Part shown: one piece after another, positions 18,012-26,826 of the stretch
Position numbering within the stretch: the first letter of the stretch is position 1
Layout of the letters: the number at the start of each line of letters is the position of its first letter
Assembly (NCBI RefSeq): GCF_002982075.1
Contig: NZ_PUEJ01000004.1
Coordinates: 124,001-188,000, forward strand
Length of the DNA stretch: 64,000 nucleotides
DNA from: Labrys okinawensis
Lineage (GTDB): Bacteria; Pseudomonadota; Alphaproteobacteria; Rhizobiales; Labraceae
Direction of reading: 5' to 3'
Notes under the pieces: model-generated
Databases searched by the model: none
What the model saw: only the letters and a program-made list of their open reading frames with translations
Told to the model about the DNA's origin: nothing
Position numbers and translations under genes: made by a program

Positions 18012-19541
18012 TTAGCTTGAACGGCGCGGCGATGCCTTTTGTGACGCACCGGTGAAGCCGCGCTCGCGCGCCCATACCACCGCGGCGGCCCGGCTGTGCA
18101 CGCCGGCCTTGCCATAGATGCGCGCCACGTGATTGCGCACCGTATTGCGAGTCAGATTCAGGGTCTTGACGATCTGGGTGTCGGTCAGCCCCTGGCAGAG
18201 CAAGCCGAGCACCTCCAGTTCCCGCGGGGTCAGATCGGCCAGTTCCGTGGAGGCCCCGTTCGAGGTCCCTCCCCCCCGCAAATTCGCCAGCTTCTCGATC
18301 ACCGTACGGCTGAACCAGGACGTATCCTGCATCACGGCTTCGATGGCGGACATCAACTCGACTTCCGATCGCTTGCGTTCGGTAATGTCCTGCAGGACGA
18401 TCAGCACGCAATTTTGGCCCTGGATGCCGACGGTTTCGGCCGAGACTAGGCAGTCGAGGGTTTCCCCATGCCGGCTGCGCAATTCGAATTCCAGGTTGCG
18501 CAAGGTGCCGTCGCTCTCGATGTCCCGTTCGAGCTGGCGCCGCGCTGCAGCCGAAGACCAGATCGGCACCTGGGCCATGGACTTGTCGATCACGTCTTCC
18601 GGCGCATAGCCCAATACCATGGCGAAGGCGTCGTTGACGTCGAGTATGCGGAAATCCTTGCGGGCCATCACGATGGTCGGCACAGGTGTCATGCGAAAGG
18701 CTCGGGCGAAGCGCTCCTCGCTCTGCCGCAGGGCCAGCTCGGCCCGCCTGCGCGGCTCCATGTCCATGAAAGTGAACAGCATGCAGGGCTCCTCGCCGAT
18801 TTCGATCGGCTGCCCTGCGACGATAACCAGCTTCGCATCGCCGTTGGCCATGCGTAAATTGGCCTCGGTCTGCGGAATCGTGCGCCCCTCGCGCAGGGCG
18901 GCGATCGCACTGTCCCGGACGGCGGCATTCTCCAGCACGTCGATTTCGTAGGTCGAACGGCCGAGAACCTCCTCACGCCTGTAGCCGGTCATCTCCAGGA
19001 AGCCGTGATTGACCTTCACATAGCGCAGGTCCGCCAGCCGGCAGATGATCGCCGGCGCCGGATTGGCAGCAAATGTGCGCTCGAAGCGCTCCTCCGCCGT
19101 GAAGCGTTCGGTCAGATCCTGGATGACCAGCACATAGGATTCGGGATCGCCGGCCGCATCGGCTAGAACCAGCCCGCGGAGCTGGTGGATGCTGCGCCAT
19201 CCCTCTTTTCCTTTGCCCGGCGACGCCTTGACGACCTCGACGACCACATCCTCGAACACCTCCCCGGCAAGCAGGCGGTCCAGCGGATATTGTTCAGGAG
19301 CCAGCGTGTGTTTGTTGCGGTATTTCAGCAGATAGTTTCGCCGATACTCGTCCGGCGTCCTGCCCAACTCCGCCAGCCCTCCCGCATCGTGCAGGTCGAG
19401 CGCCTTTTCATTGGCCCAGACGATCCCCTCGGCTGGGTCGATCAACAGAATGCCTTCGGCCAAGCCCGCAATGATCTGCTGGAGCTGACGCCGATCCACT
19501 TGTCGCCGCAGGATGCTCAAATCCGGAAGCTCGTTCGCCAT
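18012..19541 (-). CDS. Triple-PAS LuxR-type transcriptional regulator
   Basis: The 509-residue soluble protein has three PAS-like sensor domains (about residues 15-145, 150-265 and 270-395), each ending in a PAS/PAC-type sequence such as YVLVIQDLTERF or VLIVLQDITERKRSE. A C-terminal LuxR/GerE helix-turn-helix follows at about residues 432-490 (LTPRELEVLGLLCQGLTD...NTVRNHVARIYGKAGV). No membrane segment or receiver domain is seen, so it probably senses a cytoplasmic signal directly. The nearby CsbD and GlsB genes hint at a stress role, but no target sites are visible. Confidence 0.85.
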   Translation of the reverse strand: MANELPDLSILRRQVDRRQLQQIIAGLAEGILLIDPAEGIVWANEKALDLHDAGGLAELGRTPDEYRRNYLLKYRNKHTLAPEQYPLDRLLAGEVFEDVVVEVVKASPGKGKEGWRSIHQLRGLVLADAAGDPESYVLVIQDLTERFTAEERFERTFAANPAPAIICRLADLRYVKVNHGFLEMTGYRREEVLGRSTYEIDVLENAAVRDSAIAALREGRTIPQTEANLRMANGDAKLVIVAGQPIEIGEEPCMLFTFMDMEPRRRAELALRQSEERFARAFRMTPVPTIVMARKDFRILDVNDAFAMVLGYAPEDVIDKSMAQVPIWSSAAARRQLERDIESDGTLRNLEFELRSRHGETLDCLVSAETVGIQGQNCVLIVLQDITERKRSEVELMSAIEAVMQDTSWFSRTVIEKLANLRGGGTSNGASTELADLTPRELEVLGLLCQGLTDTQIVKTLNLTRNTVRNHVARIYGKAGVHSRAAAVVWARERGFTGASQKASPRRSS

Positions 19542-19702
19542 GACCTATTCCCACTCGCCGGCGAGAGCCGCGGCACGCCTTCTCCTGCAGGCGGAACCAT
19601 AGTCCGGAACTGTATGGAGCGAAAGGAGCGGCGCCCCCCTCCAGACGCCGCAAAGGACCGTTTTATTGGAGAGGACCGCGCCCGGGCGATCCCCCGTTTC
19701 CG

Positions 19703-19885
19703 TCATTTCTTCAGAGCGTCGCGGGCAGCATCCTTGGCGCCGCCGAACGCACTCTGGACCTTGCCCGCCAGCTTCTCCGCCTTGCCCTCGGCCTGGGTCT
19801 TGGCATCGCCCGTGACCTTGCCGACGGCCTCCTTGATGGTGCCCTTGACCTGCTTTGCAGCCCCATCGATGCGATCCTTGTCCAT
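19703..19885 (-). CDS. CsbD family stress protein
   Basis: The 60-residue hydrophilic Lys/Ala-rich protein reads MDKDRIDGAAKQVKGTIKEA, then VGKVTGDAKTQAEGKAEKL, the core of the CsbD family of general-stress proteins. AGGAGG lies 6 bases before the ATG at 19885, which favours this start over one two codons upstream. CsbD proteins accumulate under general stress with unknown mechanism. It lies between the PAS-LuxR regulator and a GlsB-type membrane protein on the same strand. Confidence 0.9.
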   Translation of the reverse strand: MDKDRIDGAAKQVKGTIKEAVGKVTGDAKTQAEGKAEKLAGKVQSAFGGAKDAARDALKK

Positions 19886-20087
19886 GTCCATCCTCCTGAA
19901 TTGCCACGGCCGGCGCATTCGGGCCCGGCGAGGCGCCTCGATTGCCGCATGTCGCGCACAATATCGAAAGACATCATGGCATCAGATCGTCTGATCCATC
20001 TGCATCAGGTAACCCGGCGCCCTCGCACCGGCACGAGGCCGGGCAGCAGCCGGCCGAGAGGGGGTGGCGGTGCCTGCCATTCTGCCT

Positions 20088-20339
20088 TCAGGCACTGCGG
20101 GCAAAGGCTCGCCAGACCAGCAGCACGATGACAGCGCCGACGACGGCGCCGATGAAGCCCGCCTTTTCGCCGATCGTGTACCAGCCGATCTGCTGGCCGA
20201 GCCAGGTTGCCAGCGCCGCGCCGACCACGCCCAGCACCGTGGTGAGGATGAAGCCGCTGGGATTGTGCTGCCCCGGCGAGAGGAAACGCGCGATCAGGCC
20301 GACGATGAAGCCGATGAGGATGGTCCAGACAATACCCAT
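20088..20339 (-). CDS. GlsB/YeaQ/YmgE family stress membrane protein
   Basis: The 83-residue protein begins MGIVWTILIGFIVGLIARFL and has the family signature FLSPGQHNPSGFILTTVLGVVGAALATWLG. Three hydrophobic helices with Gly-rich packing are typical of the transglycosylase-associated protein family (PF04226), which is stress-induced. An upstream extension of the frame lacks similarity and is not used. Confidence 0.9.
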   Translation of the reverse strand: MGIVWTILIGFIVGLIARFLSPGQHNPSGFILTTVLGVVGAALATWLGQQIGWYTIGEKAGFIGAVVGAVIVLLVWRAFARSA

Positions 20340-20550
20340 TGTGTCACCCGGTTCGAAGTCCACGGGAAATTCGCCGGACCGCCGCAGGCGACTCGTTGCC
20401 GAATTCCGCGCGATTTCAACTGACTGCAGCACGTCCCTGAATCGGAATCATACCCGCAGTGGAAGTCACTCGGCTGCAATGTGGCGGCGTTCGGTGACAA
20501 AGACAAGAACGGCTGCCCTGCAACAGCGGTTCTCAAAATCGCACGAATTG

Positions 20551-20599
20551 AAGAGCGGACATCTCGGCGACCGGCTTGCATGTTGCGATGTCCGCTCTT
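20551..20599. repeat. inverted repeat, AAGAGCGGACATC arms
   Basis: Arms at 20551-20563 and 20587-20599 are perfectly complementary over 13 bp with a 23-base loop. The GCGGACAT word is shared with the repeat at 3975-4057. It lies in the 328-bp gap between the GlsB-type gene and rnpB, about 70 bp beyond the rnpB 3' end. Nothing else is recognised in that gap. Confidence 0.7.
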
Positions 20600-20667
20600 G
20601 AAAACGTCGCGTTTGAGATCGAAAGCGGCCTGGAAGCCCACGCTCCGATCATCTTCAGGGAAGGCAA

Positions 20668-21074
<407 letters not shown>

Positions 21075-21079
21075 GCGCC

Positions 21080-21108
21080 TGTGTGACGCCAAGCGTCGGC
21101 GGCGTCAA
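21080..21108 (-). promoter_or_regulatory. Candidate rnpB promoter
   Basis: On the minus strand TTGACG (21103-21108) is followed after 17 bp by CACACA (21080-21085). The -35 box is good and the -10 box is weak. The predicted start falls at about 21074, exactly where the P1 helix of rnpB begins, which supports the assignment. Confidence 0.5.
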
Positions 21109-21227
21109 CAAAGAAAAACCGGCGCCAACCGATGGTTGAGCGCCGGAAGTGGTGTCTTTGGGAGGAAATGGGAGAACCATTCGCCAAGGACATTAGCGCC
21201 AGTCTGATAGGAGCGCTGTGCGAAAAG

Positions 21228-21983
21228 TCACACCAGTGCCTGTTTGGCCAGGATGAGGCTGCGCAGGGTTTCGATGGTGGAAGCGTCGCAGACGCCGTCC
21301 ACCCTGGTCTGGCGGAAATGACGCTGGAAGGCAGTCACCACCGCCTCGGTGAGCGTGTCGTAGATCCCGGTCACCTCGATGCCGTAGCCATAGAGCGAGA
21401 ACATCGCCTGCAGCGCCTCGATGGGCTGGCCGGCTTCGCCGGGGGAGAAGAAACGCCCGCCCCGGATGGCGGCAGGCGGCACATGCAGGCCGACCCCTTC
21501 CTCGGCGAGGCCGGCCCAGTCGAACCGCTCGCCAGGATCGGTCTTGCGCAGAGGGGCGATGTCCGAATGCCCGAGCACGTGATCTGGCCGAATGCCGTGG
21601 CGCCGCACGATGTCGCGGCACAACGCCCTGACCGCCGTCATCTGTATGGCGGGAAAGTCCCGATAGCCCCATTCATGTCCGGGATTGACGATCTCGATGC
21701 CGATCGAACGGGAATTGATGTCGGTCATCCCTTCCCAGCTCGACTGGCCGGCATGCCAGGCCCGGCGGGACTCCGGCACCATCTGGATGATCCGCCCATC
21801 CTCGTCGACGAGATAATGGCAGGAAACCTGCGAAGCCGGATCGGAAAGCCGGGCCAGCGCCAATTCGCCATCGGGCATGCCGGTATAATGCAGGATCAGC
21901 AGGGGCGGCGACGCCGGGTCGAGGCGCTCGCCGTGATTGGGCGAGGCGACGGCATGGCTGGCGAGGGAAGTATCAAGCTGCAA
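21228..21983 (-). CDS. N-acetylmuramoyl-L-alanine amidase (AmpD-like) with peptidoglycan-binding domain
   Basis: An Amidase_2 domain runs from SPNHGER through LLILHYTGM, CHYLVDEDGRIIQMVPES, AWHAGQSSW, SIGIEIVNPGHEWGY and VLGHSDIAPLRKTDPGERFDW, with the zinc ligands and catalytic residues of AmpD. A C-terminal PG_binding_1 domain follows (ALQAMFSLYGYGIEVTGIYD...AVVTAFQRHFR). It cleaves the amide between muramic acid and the peptide, in recycling or remodelling. The start is uncertain: TTG at 21983 fits the family length, while the frame is open to 22127, overlapping the upstream transporter gene. No signal peptide is apparent from the TTG start. Confidence 0.88.
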   Translation of the reverse strand: MQLDTSLASHAVASPNHGERLDPASPPLLILHYTGMPDGELALARLSDPASQVSCHYLVDEDGRIIQMVPESRRAWHAGQSSWEGMTDINSRSIGIEIVNPGHEWGYRDFPAIQMTAVRALCRDIVRRHGIRPDHVLGHSDIAPLRKTDPGERFDWAGLAEEGVGLHVPPAAIRGGRFFSPGEAGQPIEALQAMFSLYGYGIEVTGIYDTLTEAVVTAFQRHFRQTRVDGVCDASTIETLRSLILAKQALV

Positions 21984-22096
21984 GGGCGCTCTTTTCGATG
22001 CGGCGGATGGAACGGCCCAACCGTTTCGTCGGCCGCGCTCCCAAGGACAGGCTGTCGCCCGCAACCCCAGGAAGAGTGGTCTCGATGCGGGCTGGT

Positions 22097-23125
22097 TTAC
22101 AGCCAGTTGATCCGCTTGAGAACCCATAGCGTGGCGATCGAGGTGATCGTGACGAAGGCCACGATGATCAGGAAGGCCCAGGTATCGTTGACGCCGGGAA
22201 TGCCGCCGACATTCATGCCGAACAGGCCAGCCACCACGCTCGGCGGCAACAACAGCGCGGCCAATGCCGCAAGCCGGTTGGAATTGCGGGCGATACGCTC
22301 GCTGATCACCGTGGAAAGGTCGTCATGCAGGATGCTCGTCCGATCCCGGATCGCATCCAGATATTCGATGAAGCGCATCAGCTTGTCGATCACCTCGCGC
22401 ATGCGCAGCTTGTCGCGCTCGTCCAGCCACGGCGCGTCGTCATGCTCCAGGCGGTTGAGCGCGTCGCGCTGCGGCGCAAGATAGCGGCGCAGCTGCACGG
22501 CACGCCGCCTGAGCATCTTCAGACGCTCACGCACTTCGCCGGCATCGCCGTGGAAGATCATGTCGTCGAGTTCGTCGACCTCCTCGTCCATGGCATCGAG
22601 CACAGGCTCGAGGTCCCGCACCAGCTTGTCGCCGATCATGGCCAACAGGTCGCCGGCATGGCTCGGCCCCTTGCCCTTGTGCAGGGCCTTGCGGATGTCA
22701 CGCAGCGCAGTGACATAGTGGCCCTTGTCGCGCAGCGAGATCACGCGGTCGGCATCGACCCACAAATGCAACGGAACCAGGTCGATATCGTCGGGCTTCT
22801 CCTCGATCTCCTCCGGCGACGTCGCGCAAACGCCGCGCAGAATGATCAGCAGGCCGTCATCGACCGGTTCCACGCGGGGCCGCGTCTCTTCCTCCAGCAG
22901 TGCGTCCGCGACCAGAGGATCGAAATCCCCCCTGCCATGCACCCAGTCGGCGGCGGCGGGATGGTCACGTTCCAGATGGAGCCAGAGCACCCCGTCGCCC
23001 GGCTTCCAGGCCCGCGTCTGCGCCATGTCGAGCTGGCAGCAGCCGCCACGCCCATCGAGCAGCAGGGCAAACCGCAATCCGGGTTCAACCCCATAGCTCT
23101 CGCGGGCTGCGTTGGCTGTTTCCAT
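22097..23125 (-). CDS. zntB: ZntB-type CorA-family divalent cation transporter
   Basis: The 342-residue protein has a large soluble N-terminal domain, a long charged helix (RERLKMLRRRAVQLRRYLAPQRD) and two C-terminal membrane helices. The first ends in LFGMNVGGIPG. The GMNVGG form of the GMN motif, followed by an acidic loop, is typical of ZntB zinc transporters rather than magnesium CorA. A second, divergent member of the family is encoded at 38951-39982. A rhizobial-type repeat lies just upstream of the start. Confidence 0.85.
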   Translation of the reverse strand: METANAARESYGVEPGLRFALLLDGRGGCCQLDMAQTRAWKPGDGVLWLHLERDHPAAADWVHGRGDFDPLVADALLEEETRPRVEPVDDGLLIILRGVCATSPEEIEEKPDDIDLVPLHLWVDADRVISLRDKGHYVTALRDIRKALHKGKGPSHAGDLLAMIGDKLVRDLEPVLDAMDEEVDELDDMIFHGDAGEVRERLKMLRRRAVQLRRYLAPQRDALNRLEHDDAPWLDERDKLRMREVIDKLMRFIEYLDAIRDRTSILHDDLSTVISERIARNSNRLAALAALLLPPSVVAGLFGMNVGGIPGVNDTWAFLIIVAFVTITSIATLWVLKRINWL

Positions 23126-23142
23126 GCGGCGTCACCCTTGGC

Positions 23143-23238
23143 CCAAGTGCGATTTCTCCGATGCGCACTTTCTTCCGAACTCTTCATTTTGGCACGTCAT
23201 CCCGATCGAAAAGCCTATCGACCTTTCTGGAAAACGCC
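23143..23238. repeat. interspersed repeat of about 95 bp, copy 1
   Basis: This shares an ordered set of words with 33761-33865: AAGTGCGATTTC, a reverse CGCACTTT, then GATCGAAAAG and TTTCTGGAAAACGC. The first two words form a hairpin, as do the GATCGAAAAG and CTTTCTGG-type words in some copies. Similar elements are common in rhizobial genomes. It fills most of the gap between zntB and the B3/B4 gene. Confidence 0.7.
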
Positions 23239-23420
23239 CCTGGCGGAGTTTCCCGGCAGAACCGAAAAGCACAGCCGACACAAAAGCTTGCCTGATCATG
23301 CGGACTCACATTATCCCTTCACCGCTCTGTGGCAAGATCAATCAAAAGCATGATTGCTCTCGCGGCGGCGCTGCTCTGCGGCATCCGCGCCACGCCATTC
23401 CGACGAACGAGCGACCGCCC

Positions 23421-24128
23421 ATGCAACTGACCATCACTGAACTGACCGAGCGCTTTCCCGATTTCCGCGTTGCCGTCCTTATGGCCGAAGGACTGGTCAT
23501 CACCGCAGAGCGTCCCGGCCATCTCGATACGGCCATCCTCACCTCTGAAGCCGCCTGCCGCAGCCGCCATGTGGGGATGGAGCTTTCCGCCATTCCGGGC
23601 GTCGCCGCCTGGCGTAGCGCCTATAAGGGCTTCGGCATCAAGAAGACCAGCTATCGTTCCTCGGTCGAGCGGCTGATCAAGCGCGTGCTGGCCGGCGATC
23701 GCCTGCCCGCCATCAACAATTTCGTCGACATCTACAACACCATCTCGCTGCAGCACGGCTTTTGCATCGGTGCCGACGACCTCGACAAGATCGCCCCGCC
23801 CGTCGCCTTCCGCTTCTCGCGCCCCGGCGATAGCTTTCTCGACATGGGTGCCGAGGCCGGCGAGGATCCCAATGATCCGCCCAAGGATGGCGAAGTGGTG
23901 CTCGCCGATACCAGGCATGTGCTGTGCCGCCGCTGGAACTGGCGCCAGGACATGCGCTCGGCCATCACGCCGCAGACCAAGCGGGCGCTGGTGACGGTGC
24001 AGGCCAATGGCTGGGGTGACCTGGAAGAGGCCGCCAACCATCTCGCCGGCTGGCTCACGGCCGATTGCGGCGGCCGCATCTCGATCGCCTATGCCGACAG
24101 GACCAATCCCACGGTCACGCTGGGGTGA
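23421..24128 (+). CDS. B3/B4 tRNA-binding domain protein
   Basis: The 235-residue protein matches the B3/B4 domain found in the beta subunit of phenylalanyl-tRNA synthetase and in stand-alone proteins: AWRSAYKGFGIKKTSYRSS and INNFVDIYNTISLQHGFCIG, followed by EVVLADTRHVLCRRWNWRQD. Some stand-alone relatives are proposed to edit or bind tRNA or amino acids, but function is unproven. The ATG at 23421 is preferred because upstream codons run through the interspersed repeat. Confidence 0.8.
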   Translation: MQLTITELTERFPDFRVAVLMAEGLVITAERPGHLDTAILTSEAACRSRHVGMELSAIPGVAAWRSAYKGFGIKKTSYRSSVERLIKRVLAGDRLPAINNFVDIYNTISLQHGFCIGADDLDKIAPPVAFRFSRPGDSFLDMGAEAGEDPNDPPKDGEVVLADTRHVLCRRWNWRQDMRSAITPQTKRALVTVQANGWGDLEEAANHLAGWLTADCGGRISIAYADRTNPTVTLG

Positions 24129-24290
24129 GCGGAGCGTGCTTTGCGGGGTGCCTGCTCGTCATCTTGCCGAGGCCGCACCAATGACCTAATGTCGGAGCAT
24201 GAACGCAAAGCGCACCACCTGCATGCATCCTGCCACGCACCTGCCTAGGGGCGCGGGAAGGGTATTGCCGTAAGCGCGATACGATCGACC

Positions 24291-24321
24291 CATGAACCCT
24301 GCGAGGCGAGCAGGGTCCATG
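24291..24321 (+). promoter_or_regulatory. Stem-loop in leader of GNAT-AAC(3) genes
   Basis: ACCCTGC (24296-24302) pairs with GCAGGGT (24310-24316) around a 7-base loop. Flanking CATG words at 24291-24294 and 24318-24321 extend the stem. It lies 36 bp before the GNAT start, between possible transcription starts and an AAGGAGAG ribosome site. Whether it regulates anything is inference. Confidence 0.35.
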
Positions 24322-24356
24322 GAAACCCGGCTCTCCCCGCAAAAAGGAGAGCGACC

Positions 24357-24890
24357 ATGCCCCCGACCCTATCCGATCCTTCGGGCTCGCGATCCGCGTT
24401 GCCGGGACTGTCGATACGTGCCACTCGTCTCGAGGATGTCGACGCGATAACAGCGCTCGCCAATCTTCCAGGCTACAGGGCTGGCACACTTCGCCTTCCT
24501 TATCAAAAACCCGAACTGGCTCGGCGATGGCTGGAAGGCCTCGGCCCTGAGGCGTTCAATCTCGTCGCCGTGCTCGATGGCGTCATCGTGGGAAATGCCG
24601 GCCTCGAGCGCTACAACGGCCGGCGCGCCCATGCTGCAGGTCTTGGCGTGGGCGTCCACGACGACTATCGCGGCAGGGGTATCGGCACAGCCCTGCTGCG
24701 GGAAATCACCGACGCAGCCGACAATTGGCTGAGAGTCGAGCGCCTCGAACTGACGGTCTTTGCCGACAATCTACAGGCCATACGCCTTTACGAACGGTTC
24801 GGTTTCGAGAAGGAAGGAATCCTGCGCAATTACGCATTCCGGGCCGGTACGTTCGCGGATGCCCATCTGATGGCGCGGCTGCGCGGATGA
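24357..24890 (+). CDS. GNAT family N-acetyltransferase
   Basis: The 177-residue protein has the acetyl-CoA pyrophosphate-binding motif in GVHDDYRGRGIGTALLREI (motif A, about residues 98-116) and the C-terminal FADNLQAIRLYERFGFEKEGILRNYAF typical of RimJ/RimL and PhnO-like GNATs. A strong AAGGAGAG ribosome site precedes the ATG. The substrate cannot be told. It is followed 37 bp later by an AAC(3)-type acetyltransferase gene on the same strand. Confidence 0.88.
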   Translation: MPPTLSDPSGSRSALPGLSIRATRLEDVDAITALANLPGYRAGTLRLPYQKPELARRWLEGLGPEAFNLVAVLDGVIVGNAGLERYNGRRAHAAGLGVGVHDDYRGRGIGTALLREITDAADNWLRVERLELTVFADNLQAIRLYERFGFEKEGILRNYAFRAGTFADAHLMARLRG

Positions 24891-24927
24891 GCAAGGTGCG
24901 GCGCGGCAGTTGCGTGGGGAGTGAAAA

Positions 24928-25746
24928 ATGACCGAGGCCAATATCGTTCATACCACCGCAGCCCCGCGAACAAGGGAGAGCCTTGCCGCCGACCTGCGAA
25001 TGCTGGGCATCGTGCCCGGCGAGACCTTACTCGTGCACAGTTCCCTGAAGGCGCTCGGCTGGGTCAATGGCGCCGAGACGGCGGTGATCCAGGCCCTTTA
25101 CGACGTCATCACGCCAGAAGGAACGCTCGTCATGCCGGCCATGTCGCCGGACCTGACCGATCCCGCCCACTGGCGCGCGCCGCCCATTCCGCAAGCATGG
25201 CATGAGGCCGTGCGCCAATCGATGCCGACTTTCGACCTCAGGCGGACACCCTCGCGAGGCATGGGCAGGATCGCCGAATTGTTCCGAACCTGGCCCGGGG
25301 TGCTGCGCAGCGACCACCCCACCAGTTCCTTGGTGGCCTGGGGCGCGCAAGCCGGGAGGATCCTGCGCGACCACCCGCTCGAAGATCCCTTCGGCGAGGC
25401 CTCGCCGCTGGCAAGGCTCTACGATCTCGAAGCCAGGGTGCTCTTGCTCGGCGTCACCTTCGAGAGCTGTACCATCCTGCATCTGGCCGAGCGGCGGGCC
25501 TGGCCGCGCCAGGCCCTGATTCAGGAAGGCGCGCCCCTGATCGTCGCCGGCGAGCGCCGCTGGGTGCGCTACGGGACGCCGATCCTGCGTGTAGACCTGC
25601 TGGCGGATGCGGGACGGCATCTCGTCGAGACCGGCATCGCCCGTGGCGGTACCGTAGGATCGGCGGCCGTGCACCTCCTGCCTGTCCGCGAAACAGTCGA
25701 TTCGACCGTCGCGCGCTGGCAGCAGATGGGACTGACCGGCGAATAA
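24928..25746 (+). CDS. AAC(3)-type aminoglycoside N3-acetyltransferase family protein
   Basis: The 272-residue protein belongs to the antibiotic NAT family (PF02522): LLVHSSLKALGWVNG near residue 35, TLVMPAMSPDLTDP, FDLRRTPSRGMGRIAELFRTWPG and LRSDHPTSSLVAWG, then LLGVTFESCTILHLAE. These include the residues that bind acetyl-CoA and the aminoglycoside in AAC(3). Chromosomal members without selection may act on other amines, so resistance is not claimed. It is probably co-transcribed with the upstream GNAT gene. Confidence 0.85.
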   Translation: MTEANIVHTTAAPRTRESLAADLRMLGIVPGETLLVHSSLKALGWVNGAETAVIQALYDVITPEGTLVMPAMSPDLTDPAHWRAPPIPQAWHEAVRQSMPTFDLRRTPSRGMGRIAELFRTWPGVLRSDHPTSSLVAWGAQAGRILRDHPLEDPFGEASPLARLYDLEARVLLLGVTFESCTILHLAERRAWPRQALIQEGAPLIVAGERRWVRYGTPILRVDLLADAGRHLVETGIARGGTVGSAAVHLLPVRETVDSTVARWQQMGLTGE

Positions 25747-25802
25747 AGAACGAAGCGTTCTCTGCATGCGGTTGTCGAGGGCCTTCGAGTTTGAGCGACC
25801 TT

Positions 25803-25890
25803 CGTCATTGCCGGGCTTGGCCCGGCGGTCCGGCCCGGCTCCCGTTGAGCGGGTGGCTTCCGGATAGCCGGATCAAGCCCGGCTATGACA
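25803..25890. repeat. REP-like element (CGTCATTGCCGGGC type)
   Basis: The word CGTCATTGCCGGGCTTGG at 25803-25820 is mirrored by ATCAAGCCCGGCTATGACA at 25872-25890, with GC-rich inner palindromes between. This is the common alphaproteobacterial extragenic palindrome seen between convergent genes. Here it lies between the AAC(3)-type gene and metF. Confidence 0.75.
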
Positions 25891-25929
25891 AATTCGGGGC
25901 ACTTTCTTCCTCATGTCAGTCGCCTTCCC

Positions 25930-26826
25930 CTATGCCGCCGCCTTCTCCACTTTGGGCCTGAGGCCGAGCAGATGGCAGATGGCATAGACCAGATCGGCTT
26001 TGTTCATGGTGTAGAAGTGGAAATCGCTGACGCCGCGGTCGACGAGATCGAAGACCTGTTCGGCGGCGACGGCCGCCGCCACGAGTTTACGGGTGGCAAC
26101 ATCGTTGTCCAGCCCCTCGAAGCGGTCGGCGAGGCGTTGCGGCACATCGGTCCCGCAGCGCTCGGCGAAATTGCGCACCTGGTTGAAATTCTGCACCGGC
26201 ACGATGCCCGGCACGATGGGAATGTCGATGCCCGCCTCCCTGACGCGGTCGACGAAGCGCAAATAATGCTCGTTGTCGAAGAAGAACTGGGTGATGGCGC
26301 GTGTCGCCCCCGCATCGACCTTGGCCTTCAAAATATCGATATCGAAGGCCAATGACGGGCTTTCGGGGTGTTTCTCGGGATAGGCCGAGACGGAGACTTC
26401 GAAATCGCCCAGCGCTTTGATGCCCGCCACCAGATCGGCCGAACTGGCGTAGCCGCCCGGATGAGGTTCGTAGCGAGCGCCCACGCCGGCCGGCGGATCG
26501 CCGCGCAGCGCCACGATGTGGCGCACCCCCGCTTCGGCATAGCCGCGGATCACTTCGTCGATGGCCTCGCGCGTGGCGCCAACGCAGGTCAGATGCGCAG
26601 CCGGGCGGATATCGGTCTCCTGCACCATGCGCGCCACCGTGCCATGCGTCCGCTCGCGGGTAGTGCCCCCGGCACCGTAGGTGACCGATGCGAACAGCGG
26701 ATCGAGCGGCGCCAGGCGCTCGATCGCCTCCCACAGGGACGCCTCCATCTCAGCGTTCTTCGGCGGGAAGAACTCGAAGGAAACCCGAATGCCGCCGTGC
26801 GAGGGCAAAGCGTGACCAGCCATCAC
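25930..26826 (-). CDS. metF: Methylenetetrahydrofolate reductase [NAD(P)H]
   Basis: The 298-residue TIM-barrel flavoprotein reduces 5,10-methylene-THF to 5-methyl-THF for methionine synthesis. Family blocks are VSFEFFPPKNAEME, FASVTYGAGGTTRERT, AHLTCVGATREAID, IVALRGDPPAG, ITQFFFDNEHYLRFVDR and VPGIVPVQNFNQV. The C-terminal NKADLVYAICHLLG is standard for bacterial MetF. Its ATG overlaps the stop of the ArsR-methyltransferase gene by 4 bp, so both are one transcription unit under that regulator's operator. Confidence 0.97.
   Translation of the reverse strand: MMAGHALPSHGGIRVSFEFFPPKNAEMEASLWEAIERLAPLDPLFASVTYGAGGTTRERTHGTVARMVQETDIRPAAHLTCVGATREAIDEVIRGYAEAGVRHIVALRGDPPAGVGARYEPHPGGYASSADLVAGIKALGDFEVSVSAYPEKHPESPSLAFDIDILKAKVDAGATRAITQFFFDNEHYLRFVDRVREAGIDIPIVPGIVPVQNFNQVRNFAERCGTDVPQRLADRFEGLDNDVATRKLVAAAVAAEQVFDLVDRGVSDFHFYTMNKADLVYAICHLLGLRPKVEKAAA

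Noticed and set aside
22900..23420. N-terminal extension of the B3/B4 protein from 23112
   Set aside because: The extra residues read through the interspersed repeat; the domain begins just after the ATG at 23421.
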